The notes below the pieces were generated by a model, which did no database searches, was not told the origin of the DNA, and worked only from the letters and a program-made list of their open reading frames with translations. This document shows, piece by piece, positions 25,160 through 34,800 of a DNA stretch of 57,379 nt. The translations under genes were made by a program, and so were the position numbers. The stretch comes from CAYNLG01 sp964397995. GTDB lineage: Bacteria; Planctomycetota; Phycisphaerae; FEN-1346. Location: contig CAYNLG010000017.1 in NCBI GenBank assembly GCA_964397995.1, forward strand, positions 1 to 57,379, in the 5' to 3' direction. Within the stretch, counting starts at the first letter, position 1; each line of letters begins with the position of its first letter.

Positions 25160-26824
25160 TCAGCCAGGAAGGACAGGCCGCGCGTCCGCGGCCGCGCGGC
25201 CGCGCTGCTCGATCGACCGCCACATCGCCGTGGTCATGTACTTCTGCATGACCTCGACGAACACCTCCTGCTGGTCGGTGAACCGGCCGGTCCGCCACGA
25301 TCTACGGAGTTGCGTTTCTCGAAGCTGGTCGTGCAGGAAGACGCACTGCATCCAGTCGAACCCCCCGCGCTGCCAGACCCGGAAGTGCAGGACGTGGAGC
25401 CATTCGTGGCATTGCGGAACGATGTCGAGGTCGGCGTAGGGTGTTCGTGAGGCATTGACCACGCTGCCCTCGGCCGCGGCACCGCCCCCGTCGATTTCGA
25501 AACGCGCGGGGTCCGACCGCACCACGAAGAAGACTCCGTCATACCCCCGGGCAAGATACTTCCGCCTGTAATGGAAGGTCGCGTCCAAGTCCCTGCGCGT
25601 GATCTGGTACCGGCCGGCGCGGCGGTCGGTCGGATAGCGGTCCCAGCTGAGCGGCCCGGTCCGCGCGGTGGGCCGGAACACGCCCCAGGGCTCGGCTACC
25701 ACCGTAATGTCATTCTCCATCCGCAGCGCCCCGCACGAGCCGGCCAAGACCTCCTTCTCCAGCAGGGCGAACCGCTGCCGGACGGTCGCGATCTCCTCCT
25801 CCGAAAGCCCGTAGCGCACGTGCACGCCCGTGCGGGTCCCCGTGGCCGGCAGGTCAGCGTCATACTTGGCCAGAATGAAGACCTTGTTCCGCCACGTCGC
25901 CACCGGCTCCTTGAAGAGGCCCGGGCCGGCCTTCCGCTTGATGCGCAACATGGCCTGGCGCGCCCGCTCGTCCTCCTGAAGGCCGTAGAGGCCGGAGTCG
26001 ATCACGTCTTCCCACAGCGCCAACGCCGACGGCAACCGCGAGGCCTTCTCCAGCGCATCGGCCCGCCTCTCGATCTCCGTGATGCCGGGCGGCGTGTCCC
26101 GGCCCTGCCGCCGACGCCGCAGTGTCTCGAGCGCCTCGCGGCAGCGGCGGCCGCCTTCGGTGTCGCCGTGCGCGCGGGCATGCGCCGCCACCGCCGCCTC
26201 GTCCGCCAACGCGATCTTCAGCAGCGCTGCCGTGGCCAGCCATGCCTTCGGCTTCCCCCGGATCGTGGCTGAGGCGATGGCCGCGACCGCGTCCTTGCCG
26301 CAACCGACCAGCGCCCTGGCGGCTTCCTGCTGGTTCGTGAGGTCCTCCCGGGGGTCGTTCCACAGCCCCACGAGCGGGTCGATGGCCCGCGGATCGCCGA
26401 GCCGGCCCAGCGCGATGATGACCTCACGCCGCGTGTCCCGGTCCGGATGGCCCAGCGCCGCGATGAGCGCGGGCGCGGCCGATCTGTCGCCGATTGCCCC
26501 GAGGGCGATGGCGCAGTGCCGCCCCACCTCACGAAGCGCCACGGGCACCCGGGCCTCCCGGTCCAGCCCTTGCGACGTCCGCAGGCCGGCGATGAGCGCG
26601 GGCAGCGACGCCCGGTCCCGGGCGATGGCCTCATCCAGCGTTCGGCGCTTCTCCCGCCAGTCCGTCGAGGTGAACCCCCGCACGCTCTCCGGGAACGCAT
26701 CCCGATACGCCTGGTGGTCGGACGCGGGGGGCCGGGCCGCGGCCGGCGGGGCCGCCAGGCACACAAGCGCCAGCGCCCAGCATGCCGCCGTTCCGCCTGT
26801 CCGCGGGGTGTCGCACGTGATCAC
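25160..26824 (-). CDS. Exported HEAT-repeat protein with C-terminal HExxH metallopeptidase-like domain
   Basis: A 554-residue protein starting at GTG 26824, with AAGGGAG upstream. The N-terminus has a signal-like hydrophobic stretch (about 12-30). Residues about 100-180 hold HEAT-like alpha repeats (CAIALGAIGDRSAAPALIAAL; VIIALGRLGDPRAIDPLVGL). The C-terminal domain contains HEWLH at 473-477, matching the zinc-binding HExxH of metallopeptidases, with a candidate glutamate ligand in QQEVFVE about 45 residues later. No characterised family is recognised. The gene follows its own TATAAT and lies upstream of nrfH on the same strand with a 136-bp gap, so co-regulation is not implied. Confidence 0.75.
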   Translation of the reverse strand: MITCDTPRTGGTAACWALALVCLAAPPAAARPPASDHQAYRDAFPESVRGFTSTDWREKRRTLDEAIARDRASLPALIAGLRTSQGLDREARVPVALREVGRHCAIALGAIGDRSAAPALIAALGHPDRDTRREVIIALGRLGDPRAIDPLVGLWNDPREDLTNQQEAARALVGCGKDAVAAIASATIRGKPKAWLATAALLKIALADEAAVAAHARAHGDTEGGRRCREALETLRRRRQGRDTPPGITEIERRADALEKASRLPSALALWEDVIDSGLYGLQEDERARQAMLRIKRKAGPGLFKEPVATWRNKVFILAKYDADLPATGTRTGVHVRYGLSEEEIATVRQRFALLEKEVLAGSCGALRMENDITVVAEPWGVFRPTARTGPLSWDRYPTDRRAGRYQITRRDLDATFHYRRKYLARGYDGVFFVVRSDPARFEIDGGGAAAEGSVVNASRTPYADLDIVPQCHEWLHVLHFRVWQRGGFDWMQCVFLHDQLRETQLRRSWRTGRFTDQQEVFVEVMQKYMTTAMWRSIEQRGRAAADARPVLPG

Positions 26825-26853
26825 GAAGTCTCCCTTCGCCGGATCCGGCCGCC

Positions 26854-26859
26854 ATTATA
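26854..26859 (-). promoter_or_regulatory. TATAAT -10 element of the HEAT/HExxH gene
   Basis: A consensus TATAAT on the leftward strand lies 30 bp before the GTG start. The -35 region is poorly conserved. Confidence 0.55.
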
Positions 26860-26988
26860 CGAAGAAGCCCGGGGCAAGACACCTGTCGCCCGAATGCTGT
26901 AACAGCAACGTGGTAATGTCCGGTCCGTGCAAAGTAGGAATGATGTCTTTCCAGGGCGATGGGAAGGAGGTGGCAGGTGGAGTGACGC

Positions 26989-27144
26989 ATGAGCCGGAAG
27001 GAACGGGATCGGCTGAAGGTCGTGGAGGCCGTGGTGACCGCTCGGCTGAAGCAGGTGGAGGCGGCGCGGCTGATGCGGCTGAGCGTGCGTCAGGTTCGGC
27101 GGGGGGTCGCGCGGTACCGGGCCGAGGGCCTGACGTCAAGGGGC
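26989..27144 (+). pseudogene. N-terminal remnant of an ISNCY-type transposase
   Basis: The first 52 codons read as the DNA-binding N-terminus of ISNCY-family transposases: a basic MSRKERDRLKVVEAV start, the helix-turn-helix segment RLKQVEAARLMRLSVRQVRRGV and RYRAEGLTSRG. After that the expected catalytic domain is missing; the frame stays open to 27372 with unrelated sequence. The catalytic region has been lost, so this is a fossil. Sequence on either side (26860-26988 and 27145-27345) has no other gene; inverted ends could not be identified. Confidence 0.75.
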
Positions 27145-27346
27145 GCCGCCAGAGCGGGCCACCCGGCAAAAGGACGGAGATGCCATTTTACCGAACGTTT
27201 CGGGCTTGACGTGCGCATCAGGGACGTGACACTTGATACATATGGCGTTGGGCGAGACGGGTGTGGGGCAGCAAACCCATCGAAAGACGTGCCGTTGTGC
27301 GCAAGGGATGTTGCGCCTGGTCAGTCCCTTGGGCAGGCGCAAGGGG

Positions 27347-27375
27347 CTGACTCACGCCGGGACGACCTGTAGAAT
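27347..27375 (+). promoter_or_regulatory. Promoter of the triple-VanZ gene
   Basis: CTGACT at 27347-27352 and TAGAAT at 27370-27375 have a 17-bp spacer. The -10 overlaps an in-frame ATG at 27374, so that ATG cannot be the start; the next one, at 27443, has GAGG five bases upstream. Confidence 0.45.
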
Positions 27376-27442
27376 GGGTGCGGTGTTCCGCGTGCAGGGC
27401 CGGGGGGGCGCGGTCCGGGTGTTCCGCGACGACGAGGTCACG

Positions 27443-29734
27443 ATGGCCGAGCACGAGCGGGTCGGCGTTCTTCGCCGCCACGGCGGGCGTATCGCAGCCA
27501 TGGCGGGCTGCGCGGCCATCTTGGTTCTCCTCGCCTATATCCTCTTCATGGTTGAGGGCCTGCCGGGACGGGGTACCGGGAGCAGGGGTCCCCTGCTCCC
27601 GGCGTTGGCTGCGGTCGGAACGGGCCTCTGGCTGGCGTTCGGTGCGGCGGGGATCGGGTTGCTTCTTCTTCGCTACCCGCGCGTGGGCCTCGGGTTCCCG
27701 CTGTGGGCGGCGGTTGTCGGGGGCTTGGCGGCTGCGGCCCTCGGCCTGGTCTTCAGCGGCCCGGAGGGGCCGATGCCGGAGGCGGGGGGGTGGCCGGGCC
27801 TGTTGCTCCTCGGCGGGTACGCGGCCCTGCTGCTCGTGCTGGGGAGCGGCCTTTCCGGGGCGGTGGTTCTGCCGGGCGAGAGCCCGGCCGCCCATCGCGC
27901 GGCGTGGGTGCTGCTGGCGGGCCTGCCGTGGACGGTGCTCGCGCACATGGCCGTCACGGGGTGGCTGGTCGAGGCGCCGACGACGGCGTTGCTGCGCACA
28001 GCGCCGGTGCCAGGCCACGTGCCGCTGGCAGGCGTTGTGGTGCTCGTCGGCCTTTGTGGGGCGACGTTGGGGCTGCGGAGCTTCCGGCCCGGTTGGCGGG
28101 GGACCATCGGCGAGGTCGGCCTGGCCGCCGCGGGCGGCCTCGTCGGATATGTGCTGCTGCGCCTGGCCATCGACCCTCCGGCCGCCGAGCCGGGCGCGCG
28201 ACTGCTCCGGCTCGACATTTGGCTGGGCACGTATCTCCTGGCCGTCGGCGTGGCCCTGCTGGGACACATGGCGGCGATGCTGGCGGCGCGGGCCGTGGGC
28301 TACGTGCCGTACGGCGCGTCTGGTGATTTTCCTAAAACGGGTTGGCCGGAGGGCGATGGCGATGAACGAACGCAGCCCGCCCGACGCGGGCGCGGCTACG
28401 GATGGACCGCGTTGGCCTACGCGGGGCTCGTGGTCTACGGCTCGCTGGTACCGCTTGAGCTGCGGCCACTTCCGTTCGAGACGGCCCTTGCGCGGTTCCT
28501 GGAGACGCCGTACCTGACCCTCGGCGTGGGCAACCGGGCGGACCTGGTGGCGAATCTGCTCCTCTACATCCCGCTCGGGTTCGCGGCCATGGGGTGGTTG
28601 ACGGGCGCCGGGACGCGGCGGGGCTGCTGGGTCGTCGCTCCGCTGGTGGCCGGGGGATGTGTCGCGCTGGCGGTGGGGGTCGAGTTCGCCCAGATGTACT
28701 TCCCGCCGCGCACCGTCTCGCTGAACGACATCCTGGCCGAGAGCGTCGGCGGGGCCATCGGCGTCGGGCTGTGGCTGGTCGCGGGGCGGGACCTGACCGT
28801 ATGGGGGCGGCGGTCGGTGCGGGCGCTGGCCCAGCCTGCGCGGCTGGCGGGGTACCTGCTGACCGGCTACGTCGTGGCCCTGGCCGTGTACGAACTCTCC
28901 CCGTTCGACGTGGTCCTGTCGGCGGACGAGATGCGGATGCAGCTCGAGCAGGGCAAGGCCGTCCTGGTGCCCTTCGCCCGCGCGTCGCGCGTGGCGGCGT
29001 TCATTTTCCTGGCGAAGGCCCTGCTCTTCGTGCCGGTTGGGTACTGGATCGTAGTGCGGTGGCCGGGGCTGCGGCGGCGAGTGGCAGTGGCACTTGTGGG
29101 CGGCGCCGTGGGATCGCTGCTCATCGAGTTGCTCCAGTTGCTCATCTTCTCGCGGTACTCCCGCGCAACCGACGTGGTCCTGGGCGCCGGCGGAGCCCTC
29201 GTCGGCGGCCTGTTGGCGACGTGGTTCGGGCCAGCGGCGCGGCGGCCACTGCCGAGGGGTGCGGCGTGGCGGGGGGCGGCGTGGCTGGTCCGTCTGGCCT
29301 TGGCGGGGGGCATGGTGGGCCTGCTGGTCTGGGGCAAGTGGCGGCCGTTCGAGATGCGGGTGCCCGACGAGGGGGTGCTCCAGGCCCTTGCGGCGCGGCT
29401 GCACGTCCCGTTCTACTACCAGTACTGGAACTCGGAGTTCGAGGCGGCGGAACAGCTGCTTCGCGACGTGGCGTTGCCCGCGGTGCTGGCGATCCTGCTC
29501 GTGAGCCTGTTGCCACGCGGACGCGGTGGGCGCGTGGCCGCCGCGGTGACGGCCGGGGCGGTCGCGGTGGTCGTGGAACTCGGCCAGATCGTCTTCCCGC
29601 CGCATGTCCCGGACTTCACGACGGCGGTTCTCGCGGTCGGCGGGGTGGTCGCCGGGGTTTACCTGTACGGACCGCTCGTGCGGGCGTTCGTATGGCCGCC
29701 GGGCGACGACGCAAGACGGGGGAATGCGGTATGA
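27443..29734 (+). CDS. Integral membrane protein with three VanZ-like repeats
   Basis: A 763-residue polytopic protein with about eight hydrophobic segments in the first 310 residues, then three VanZ-like modules. Each ends in the VanZ pattern E-x-x-Q-(8-10)-D-x(7)-G-G: VEFAQMYFPPRTVSLNDI near residue 413, ELLQLLIFSRYSRATDVV near 561 and VELGQIVFPPHVPDFTTA near 712. Single VanZ proteins usually have 130-200 residues and affect cell-envelope antibiotic resistance or polysaccharide systems. Three in tandem with an extra membrane domain is unusual. The start at 27443 is set by GAGG and by the promoter position. The stop overlaps the next start by four bases (ATGA). Confidence 0.8.
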   Translation: MAEHERVGVLRRHGGRIAAMAGCAAILVLLAYILFMVEGLPGRGTGSRGPLLPALAAVGTGLWLAFGAAGIGLLLLRYPRVGLGFPLWAAVVGGLAAAALGLVFSGPEGPMPEAGGWPGLLLLGGYAALLLVLGSGLSGAVVLPGESPAAHRAAWVLLAGLPWTVLAHMAVTGWLVEAPTTALLRTAPVPGHVPLAGVVVLVGLCGATLGLRSFRPGWRGTIGEVGLAAAGGLVGYVLLRLAIDPPAAEPGARLLRLDIWLGTYLLAVGVALLGHMAAMLAARAVGYVPYGASGDFPKTGWPEGDGDERTQPARRGRGYGWTALAYAGLVVYGSLVPLELRPLPFETALARFLETPYLTLGVGNRADLVANLLLYIPLGFAAMGWLTGAGTRRGCWVVAPLVAGGCVALAVGVEFAQMYFPPRTVSLNDILAESVGGAIGVGLWLVAGRDLTVWGRRSVRALAQPARLAGYLLTGYVVALAVYELSPFDVVLSADEMRMQLEQGKAVLVPFARASRVAAFIFLAKALLFVPVGYWIVVRWPGLRRRVAVALVGGAVGSLLIELLQLLIFSRYSRATDVVLGAGGALVGGLLATWFGPAARRPLPRGAAWRGAAWLVRLALAGGMVGLLVWGKWRPFEMRVPDEGVLQALAARLHVPFYYQYWNSEFEAAEQLLRDVALPAVLAILLVSLLPRGRGGRVAAAVTAGAVAVVVELGQIVFPPHVPDFTTAVLAVGGVVAGVYLYGPLVRAFVWPPGDDARRGNAV

Positions 29735-30870
29735 GGCACCATCGGACGGCTCTCGCGACCGCGGCCCTGGGCGCCCTGCTAGGGGCGATTTCGGCCTACG
29801 CCTGCGGCGCCTCGGATGGGGCGGACCTGGCCGCCGAGGCGCAGGCCTTGGCCCGGGTCCACAAGCAGAAGCTCGGCCCGGCCTACGAGACGGCCGTCGA
29901 CGTGCGGCATCACTTGGTGTACGTCTCGGCACTCGACGCGGGGACCTTTCGCCAGGTGCGCGGGACGCTGGCCCGCTACGCCGACGCCCAGCGGGGCCTG
30001 CTCTTCCCCGAGCCGCCCCCGTGGAACGTGGTCGTCGTCCTGCCGACCCTGAGCGACTACCGGCGACCGGGCCCGCCGGAACACGCGGGCGGCTACTACC
30101 AGCCGGCGACGCGCACCCTGACGAGCCTCAGCGTCAGCGACGTGCTCATTCACGAGTTCACGCACGCCCTGCACCACGCCGACCAAGTGCGGCGCGGCCA
30201 GCGGCACCCGATCTGGATCGCCGAGGGCTTGGCCACCTTCTTTCAGGGGGCATGGACCCAAAGCGGTATCCTGGCGCCGCAGGCGCTTCCCGACCTGGCG
30301 ACCCTCCAGGGAGCGATCAAGGAGGGCTCGGTGCCGTCGCTGGGCGATCTCTGTGCGATAACCCCCACCGCGTTCCAGAAGCGAGCCGAGACCGCCTACC
30401 CATACGTGCGGTACGTCATGCTGTGGCTCTACCGGCAGGGCAAGCTGCGGGCATTCTACGAGGCCTACACCGGCAGATACGCGGCCGACACCACGGGTCG
30501 GGCCGCACTGGAATCGCTCTTGGGCAAACCGCTGGCCGAGATTGACGCGGCGTGGCGGGCGTGGCTGGCGGACCTGGAGCCGCCGTGGACGCCAGCCCAT
30601 CCGGTGGTGGCGCACCTGGGGGTGCGGATGCGGCCGGACGAGGAGGGCGTGCGGGTTGACGGATTCCTGCCGAAGTCGGTGGCTGAGACGGCGGGGGTTC
30701 TCCGCGTCGGCGACGTGCTCATCTCGTTGGCTGGACGTGCGACACCCACGGCCCGCGATCTGTCCCAGGCCGTCCGGGGATGCAAGCCGGGCGAGACGGT
30801 CACGATCGAGATTCTGCGGGAAGGGCGGCGGGAGGTCGTCACGCAGGTGCTCGGCGCGGTGCGCCAGTAG
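29731..30870 (+). CDS. Exported HExxH metallopeptidase-like protein with PDZ domain
   Basis: A 379-residue protein with a signal peptide (to about residue 25). The peptidase-like domain carries HEFTH at 141-145, giving zinc ligands H141 and H145 and catalytic E142, and WIAEGLATFF about 20 residues on supplies a plausible third ligand glutamate, an arrangement seen in gluzincins of the DUF1570 kind. The last 80 residues form a PDZ-like domain (GVRMRPDEEGVRVDGFLPKS...GVLRVGDVLISLAG). It is coupled to the triple-VanZ gene by a four-base overlap. Substrate unknown; a role in processing envelope proteins is inference. Confidence 0.82.
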   Translation: MRHHRTALATAALGALLGAISAYACGASDGADLAAEAQALARVHKQKLGPAYETAVDVRHHLVYVSALDAGTFRQVRGTLARYADAQRGLLFPEPPPWNVVVVLPTLSDYRRPGPPEHAGGYYQPATRTLTSLSVSDVLIHEFTHALHHADQVRRGQRHPIWIAEGLATFFQGAWTQSGILAPQALPDLATLQGAIKEGSVPSLGDLCAITPTAFQKRAETAYPYVRYVMLWLYRQGKLRAFYEAYTGRYAADTTGRAALESLLGKPLAEIDAAWRAWLADLEPPWTPAHPVVAHLGVRMRPDEEGVRVDGFLPKSVAETAGVLRVGDVLISLAGRATPTARDLSQAVRGCKPGETVTIEILREGRREVVTQVLGAVRQ

Positions 30871-30888
30871 GGCGGGGCGAGGACCGGC

Positions 30889-31821
30889 TCAAGCGTGCGT
30901 TGCGGCCACGCCGTCGCCGTAGGCGAAGGTCTCCCGGGCGGAGGCTTCCAAGGCCGCCAACTGGTCCCGGACGCCGGTGAAGCGGAACCGGCTCAGGAGC
31001 CACCTCAGCTTGCTCTCCGTGCGGCGCAGACCGACGCGGTGGCGGAAGCGGCTGGCACGGGACATGGGCAGGTGCGGCTGATCGGGGTCGATCTCCCACG
31101 GGTGCAGATAGACCATGCCGGGCACGCCGGCCCGCACCGCCCGCCGCAGGGCCCGACCGCACAGCCGCCGTGGGAAGAGCCGCAGGTACCCCCCCCCGCC
31201 GACCGGCCAGTTGGCCCCGGCCGCCCGAAGCGTGAGCGGGGGCAGCTCCAGCACCACGCCGCCGCCCGGCCCGCGCGCCCGATGTGGCCCCGTCGGGGCG
31301 TCGGGCACGCCGTAGCGGTCGTGGCGGACCGGGAAGACGGACGAGTCGTATCGGTAGCCGGCCTCGGCGAGGGCGTCGAGGGCCCAGGCCGTGGTGTGCG
31401 TGACCGAGAAGGTCGGCGCCCGGTACCCGACAACCGGCCCACCGGCGAGATCCTCGATTAGGCGGCGGCTGTCGGCGAGCTCTTGCTCGAAGGCGTCGCG
31501 CCCGAGGGGGCCGAGCATGCGGTGGGTCATGCCGTGGGAGGCGACCTCGTGGCCGGCCTCGGCGATGCGGCGGACGACGGCCGGCTCGTGGCGGGCCACC
31601 CACCCGAGGACGAAGAAGGTGGCCGAAGCGTCGTGGGCCGCCAGGAGCTCAAGCAGGCGGTCGACCGCGCGGGGCAGGCGCTTGGGCCAAGAGTCCCACG
31701 TCTCGGCCGCGAGGCCGCCTCGCGCCGCCGCCTCGACCTGGAAGTATTCCTCGACGTCGAAGCTCAGCAGGCACGTGGCCGGCCCCGTCGCCTCGTCGGG
31801 TTTCGCTATCGCGTCGCTCAC
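30889..31821 (-). CDS. Polysaccharide deacetylase, DUF3473/exosortase-locus type
   Basis: A 310-residue NodB-fold enzyme that would remove acetyl groups from sugar residues of the exopolysaccharide. Motif 1 is SFDVEEYFQ with D22, the form found in deacetylases of PEP-CTERM/exosortase loci, and motif 2 is SHGMTH with H96 and H100. The GYRAPTFS strand follows, and the C-terminal part contains YLHPWEID, typical of the DUF3473 extension. No signal peptide. It overlaps the stop of the TPR gene by four bases, forming the end of the exosortase-TPR-deacetylase operon. It ends 18 bp from the convergent PDZ protease gene. Confidence 0.9.
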   Translation of the reverse strand: MSDAIAKPDEATGPATCLLSFDVEEYFQVEAAARGGLAAETWDSWPKRLPRAVDRLLELLAAHDASATFFVLGWVARHEPAVVRRIAEAGHEVASHGMTHRMLGPLGRDAFEQELADSRRLIEDLAGGPVVGYRAPTFSVTHTTAWALDALAEAGYRYDSSVFPVRHDRYGVPDAPTGPHRARGPGGGVVLELPPLTLRAAGANWPVGGGGYLRLFPRRLCGRALRRAVRAGVPGMVYLHPWEIDPDQPHLPMSRASRFRHRVGLRRTESKLRWLLSRFRFTGVRDQLAALEASARETFAYGDGVAATHA

Positions 31822-34800
31822 GGTTCCGCCGGAGGCTGGAGGTCAGCCAGGGCGGCCCGGGCCAACTGGACGGCCTCGGCGACGGGCTTGGGAAGCGGCC
31901 GGCCGTCGGCGGCCATCGCCTCGGCGGTGGCCAAGGCCGCCTCCAGATGCCACCGCGCCAGGTCGGCGTGGCCGGCCTGTTGCTCGGCCAGGCCAAGGTG
32001 GCAGTGGATTTCGGGCGAATCGGGATTGCCCTTGATGGCGGTGCGCAGGTGGCGGCAGGCGTCGTGGTGGCGGCCGAGGAGGAACGCCACCCAGCCGCAG
32101 GTGTCGCGGAACGCGCCGACACCGGGGGCGGCCTCAACGGCGGCTTCAGCCAGCGTGAACGCCTCCTGCAGTTTCGCCGGATCCTTCGGGTAAAGCACCG
32201 ACACCAAGTACGCCGCATTGTTGGCCGCCACCGGGTTTGCCGTGGCCTTCCAGACCGCTTGGTAGAGCGGGAGGGCGGCCTCGAGGCGGCCGGCCCCCTC
32301 GCAGGCCATGGCCTGGATCATGCGGAGGTCGGGGACGTCCGGGTGGGCGTCGGCGAGAGCTTCGGCCGCCTCCGCGGCCTCGGCGTACTTCCCCGCCAGC
32401 CGCAGCGCCGAGACCCGCAGAGCCCGGGCGGTGACGCAGTCCGCGGGCTTTACGGCCTCGGCGACGGCGCGGAGCCGGTCCGCGTCCTCCACCCCCCGGG
32501 CCGCCAGAGCGGCCGCCCACTGGGCCTCGGGCCGCGCCTCGAGGGCGGCCATAGCCCACCCGCGCGAGAGGTCCGCCAGGCCGACTTCGGCGGCAATCGT
32601 CGCGGCCAGCAGCGTGACGGCCTCGCGGCGAACGGCGTCGGTGTCGCCGCGTCCGATCAGCTCGCGCATGGCGGCCGGGGCCACGGGCTCGGCCGGTTCA
32701 CTTCCGGCGAGGTGGCTCTTGGCCGCCTCGGCATCACCCCCGACCAAGGCCGCCAGCACCCGGTACGATACCGGCACGGCGCGTCCGTTGCCGCGGTCCG
32801 CGGCCTGCTGTCGGATCCAGTCGACGCGGGCGGCCCAGGGGCCAGTGTGGCCGCCGGTGCGGGCCGCGACACACAGGCCGAGCAGGGCGTCGAAGAGGCT
32901 GGCCTGGTCGGAGGGCGGCAGGAGAGCGGCGGCTGTGGTGGGGTCGGTCTGGACCGCCAGCAAGGCCGCGACGTACCGCCATCGCGTGTCGCCGCTGCCC
33001 CTGGCGACGCGGGCCGCCAGCTCGGCGGCCTTCTCGTGCGCGCCCGAGGCCAACATGGCCTGCAGGCCGGCCGACGCAACGCGCGGCGCGGGCAAGGCAC
33101 CGTCTTCCAGGTCCGCCACGTGGGCTTCGAATGCCGCGACGGCCTCGGCCGGTTGGTCCGACTGGAGCAGGACGGCCAGGCGTTGCACCACAAAAGCGGG
33201 CGCCGGATGCGCCGTCTCCGCCTCGCGGAGGACGGCCAGCTTGGCGTCGGGCGTGCCAGCCAGGGCCGCCAAAGCCTGGCGGGCCTCCACATACTCCTCG
33301 GCGTATGCGGGAACCGCCAGGAGCTGCTGCCGGGCGGTCTCTTCCTCGCCCAGTGCGGCCAGGGCGCGGCCGAGGGCGAGCCGCACGCGTGGCGTGGTGA
33401 CAGCCTCACTGTCGGCCAGCGTGGTCAGGGCGGCGATGGCCTGCGCCTGCAGGCCCCACCGGCTGAGCAACACCCCCCGTTGGAAGAGGGCCAGTCCCCG
33501 CCCGGTCTCGCCTTGCTCGGCCAGGGCCTCGAGGGCCTCAAGGGCCTCGCTCCGCCGGCGAGCCTGGTCCAGCGTCTCGGCCAGGCGCAGGTGCAGGGCC
33601 AAGTGCCCGGGCTGCAGGGCCACAGCGTCGCGGTAGCACTGGACGGCCTCGTCGAGTCGGCCGAGGCGCGTAAGCGCCGCGGCCTGGAGCATGAGTGGCT
33701 CGGGGTCAGTGGGGGCCGCCGCCGCCGCGCCCTCCGCCACGGCGAGGGCCTTCTCGGCCTGGTTTGTCCGAAGGTAGAGGGTACCGACGCGGCGCACCAA
33801 GGACCACGCCCCCTCCGCCGCTGCCGCCTCGTGCAGCGACGCCAGGAGGCGGTTGGCCTCGTCGGCCCGGCCGGTCGACCCGAGAACGGCGGCCTTGGCC
33901 AGTTGGGCCCGTCCGTACAGTGGGCTCTCGGCGGGCACCCGGTCGAACTCCAGGGCGGCCAAGTCGCCGTGCCCTGCCTCGGCCAGGCATCGGCCCCGCT
34001 GGACGCGGGCAACGGTCCGCAGGGCCTCATCAACCTCGGCGGCCTCGGCCACGCGGCCATAGGCTTCCGCGGCCGCCTCGTGGTTCCCCAGCCGCTGGAG
34101 AAGCGACGCCGTCGCCATGTGGACGAGCTCGGAGCGAGCGCCCTCAACGACCGCCAACGCCGTCTCGACCTCGGCGATCGGCCGCTCCCGCGCCAGCAGG
34201 ATCGCCAAGTGCTGGTAGTAGCGCAGGTCGTCGGGGCGGACCTTGAGCGCGGAGGTCCAGTGCTTTCGGCAGGCGGCCTCGTCGTCCATCGCAAGGTAAG
34301 CGCGGCCGAGCAGCCACAGGGCGTCGGCATCGTCCGGGGTATCGTCGAGCAGGGCGCGGCAGACGTCGGCGGCCTTCTCGGGCGCCCCTTGGACCAAGTG
34401 CGCCAGCGCGAGGGTCCGGCCGGAGCGGCCCGTCAGGCCGCCTTCGAGAAGCGCGTCGGTGTCCGAGCTCTCCCCCAGCAGGGCCGCGAGCTGGCTGGCC
34501 AGCAGCGCCGCGTCGGCATGGCCCGGATCCCGTGTGAGGACGGCGTCGACCTGCTCGCGGGCTTCCTCGACGAGGTTCGCCCGAAGCAGCGCCCGGGCCA
34601 AGGCCAGGCGGTAGGCGCTGGCTTGGGGCACGAGGTCCACAGCGGTGCGGAACGCCTCGATGGCCTGGAGCGTGCGACCGGTGTCGAAATAGACGCTGCC
34701 CAGGAGGAAGTGGGCCCCGGGCGAACGCGGATTCGCCCGGGCGATCTCGGCGAGGGTTGCCTCGGCCTCGCCTCTCTTGCCGAGACGCATCAGGGCTTGG

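Noticed and set aside
27218..29932. A 904-codon leftward open frame
   Set aside because: Low-complexity Arg/Pro/Gln sequence opposite the triple-VanZ gene; a shadow frame.
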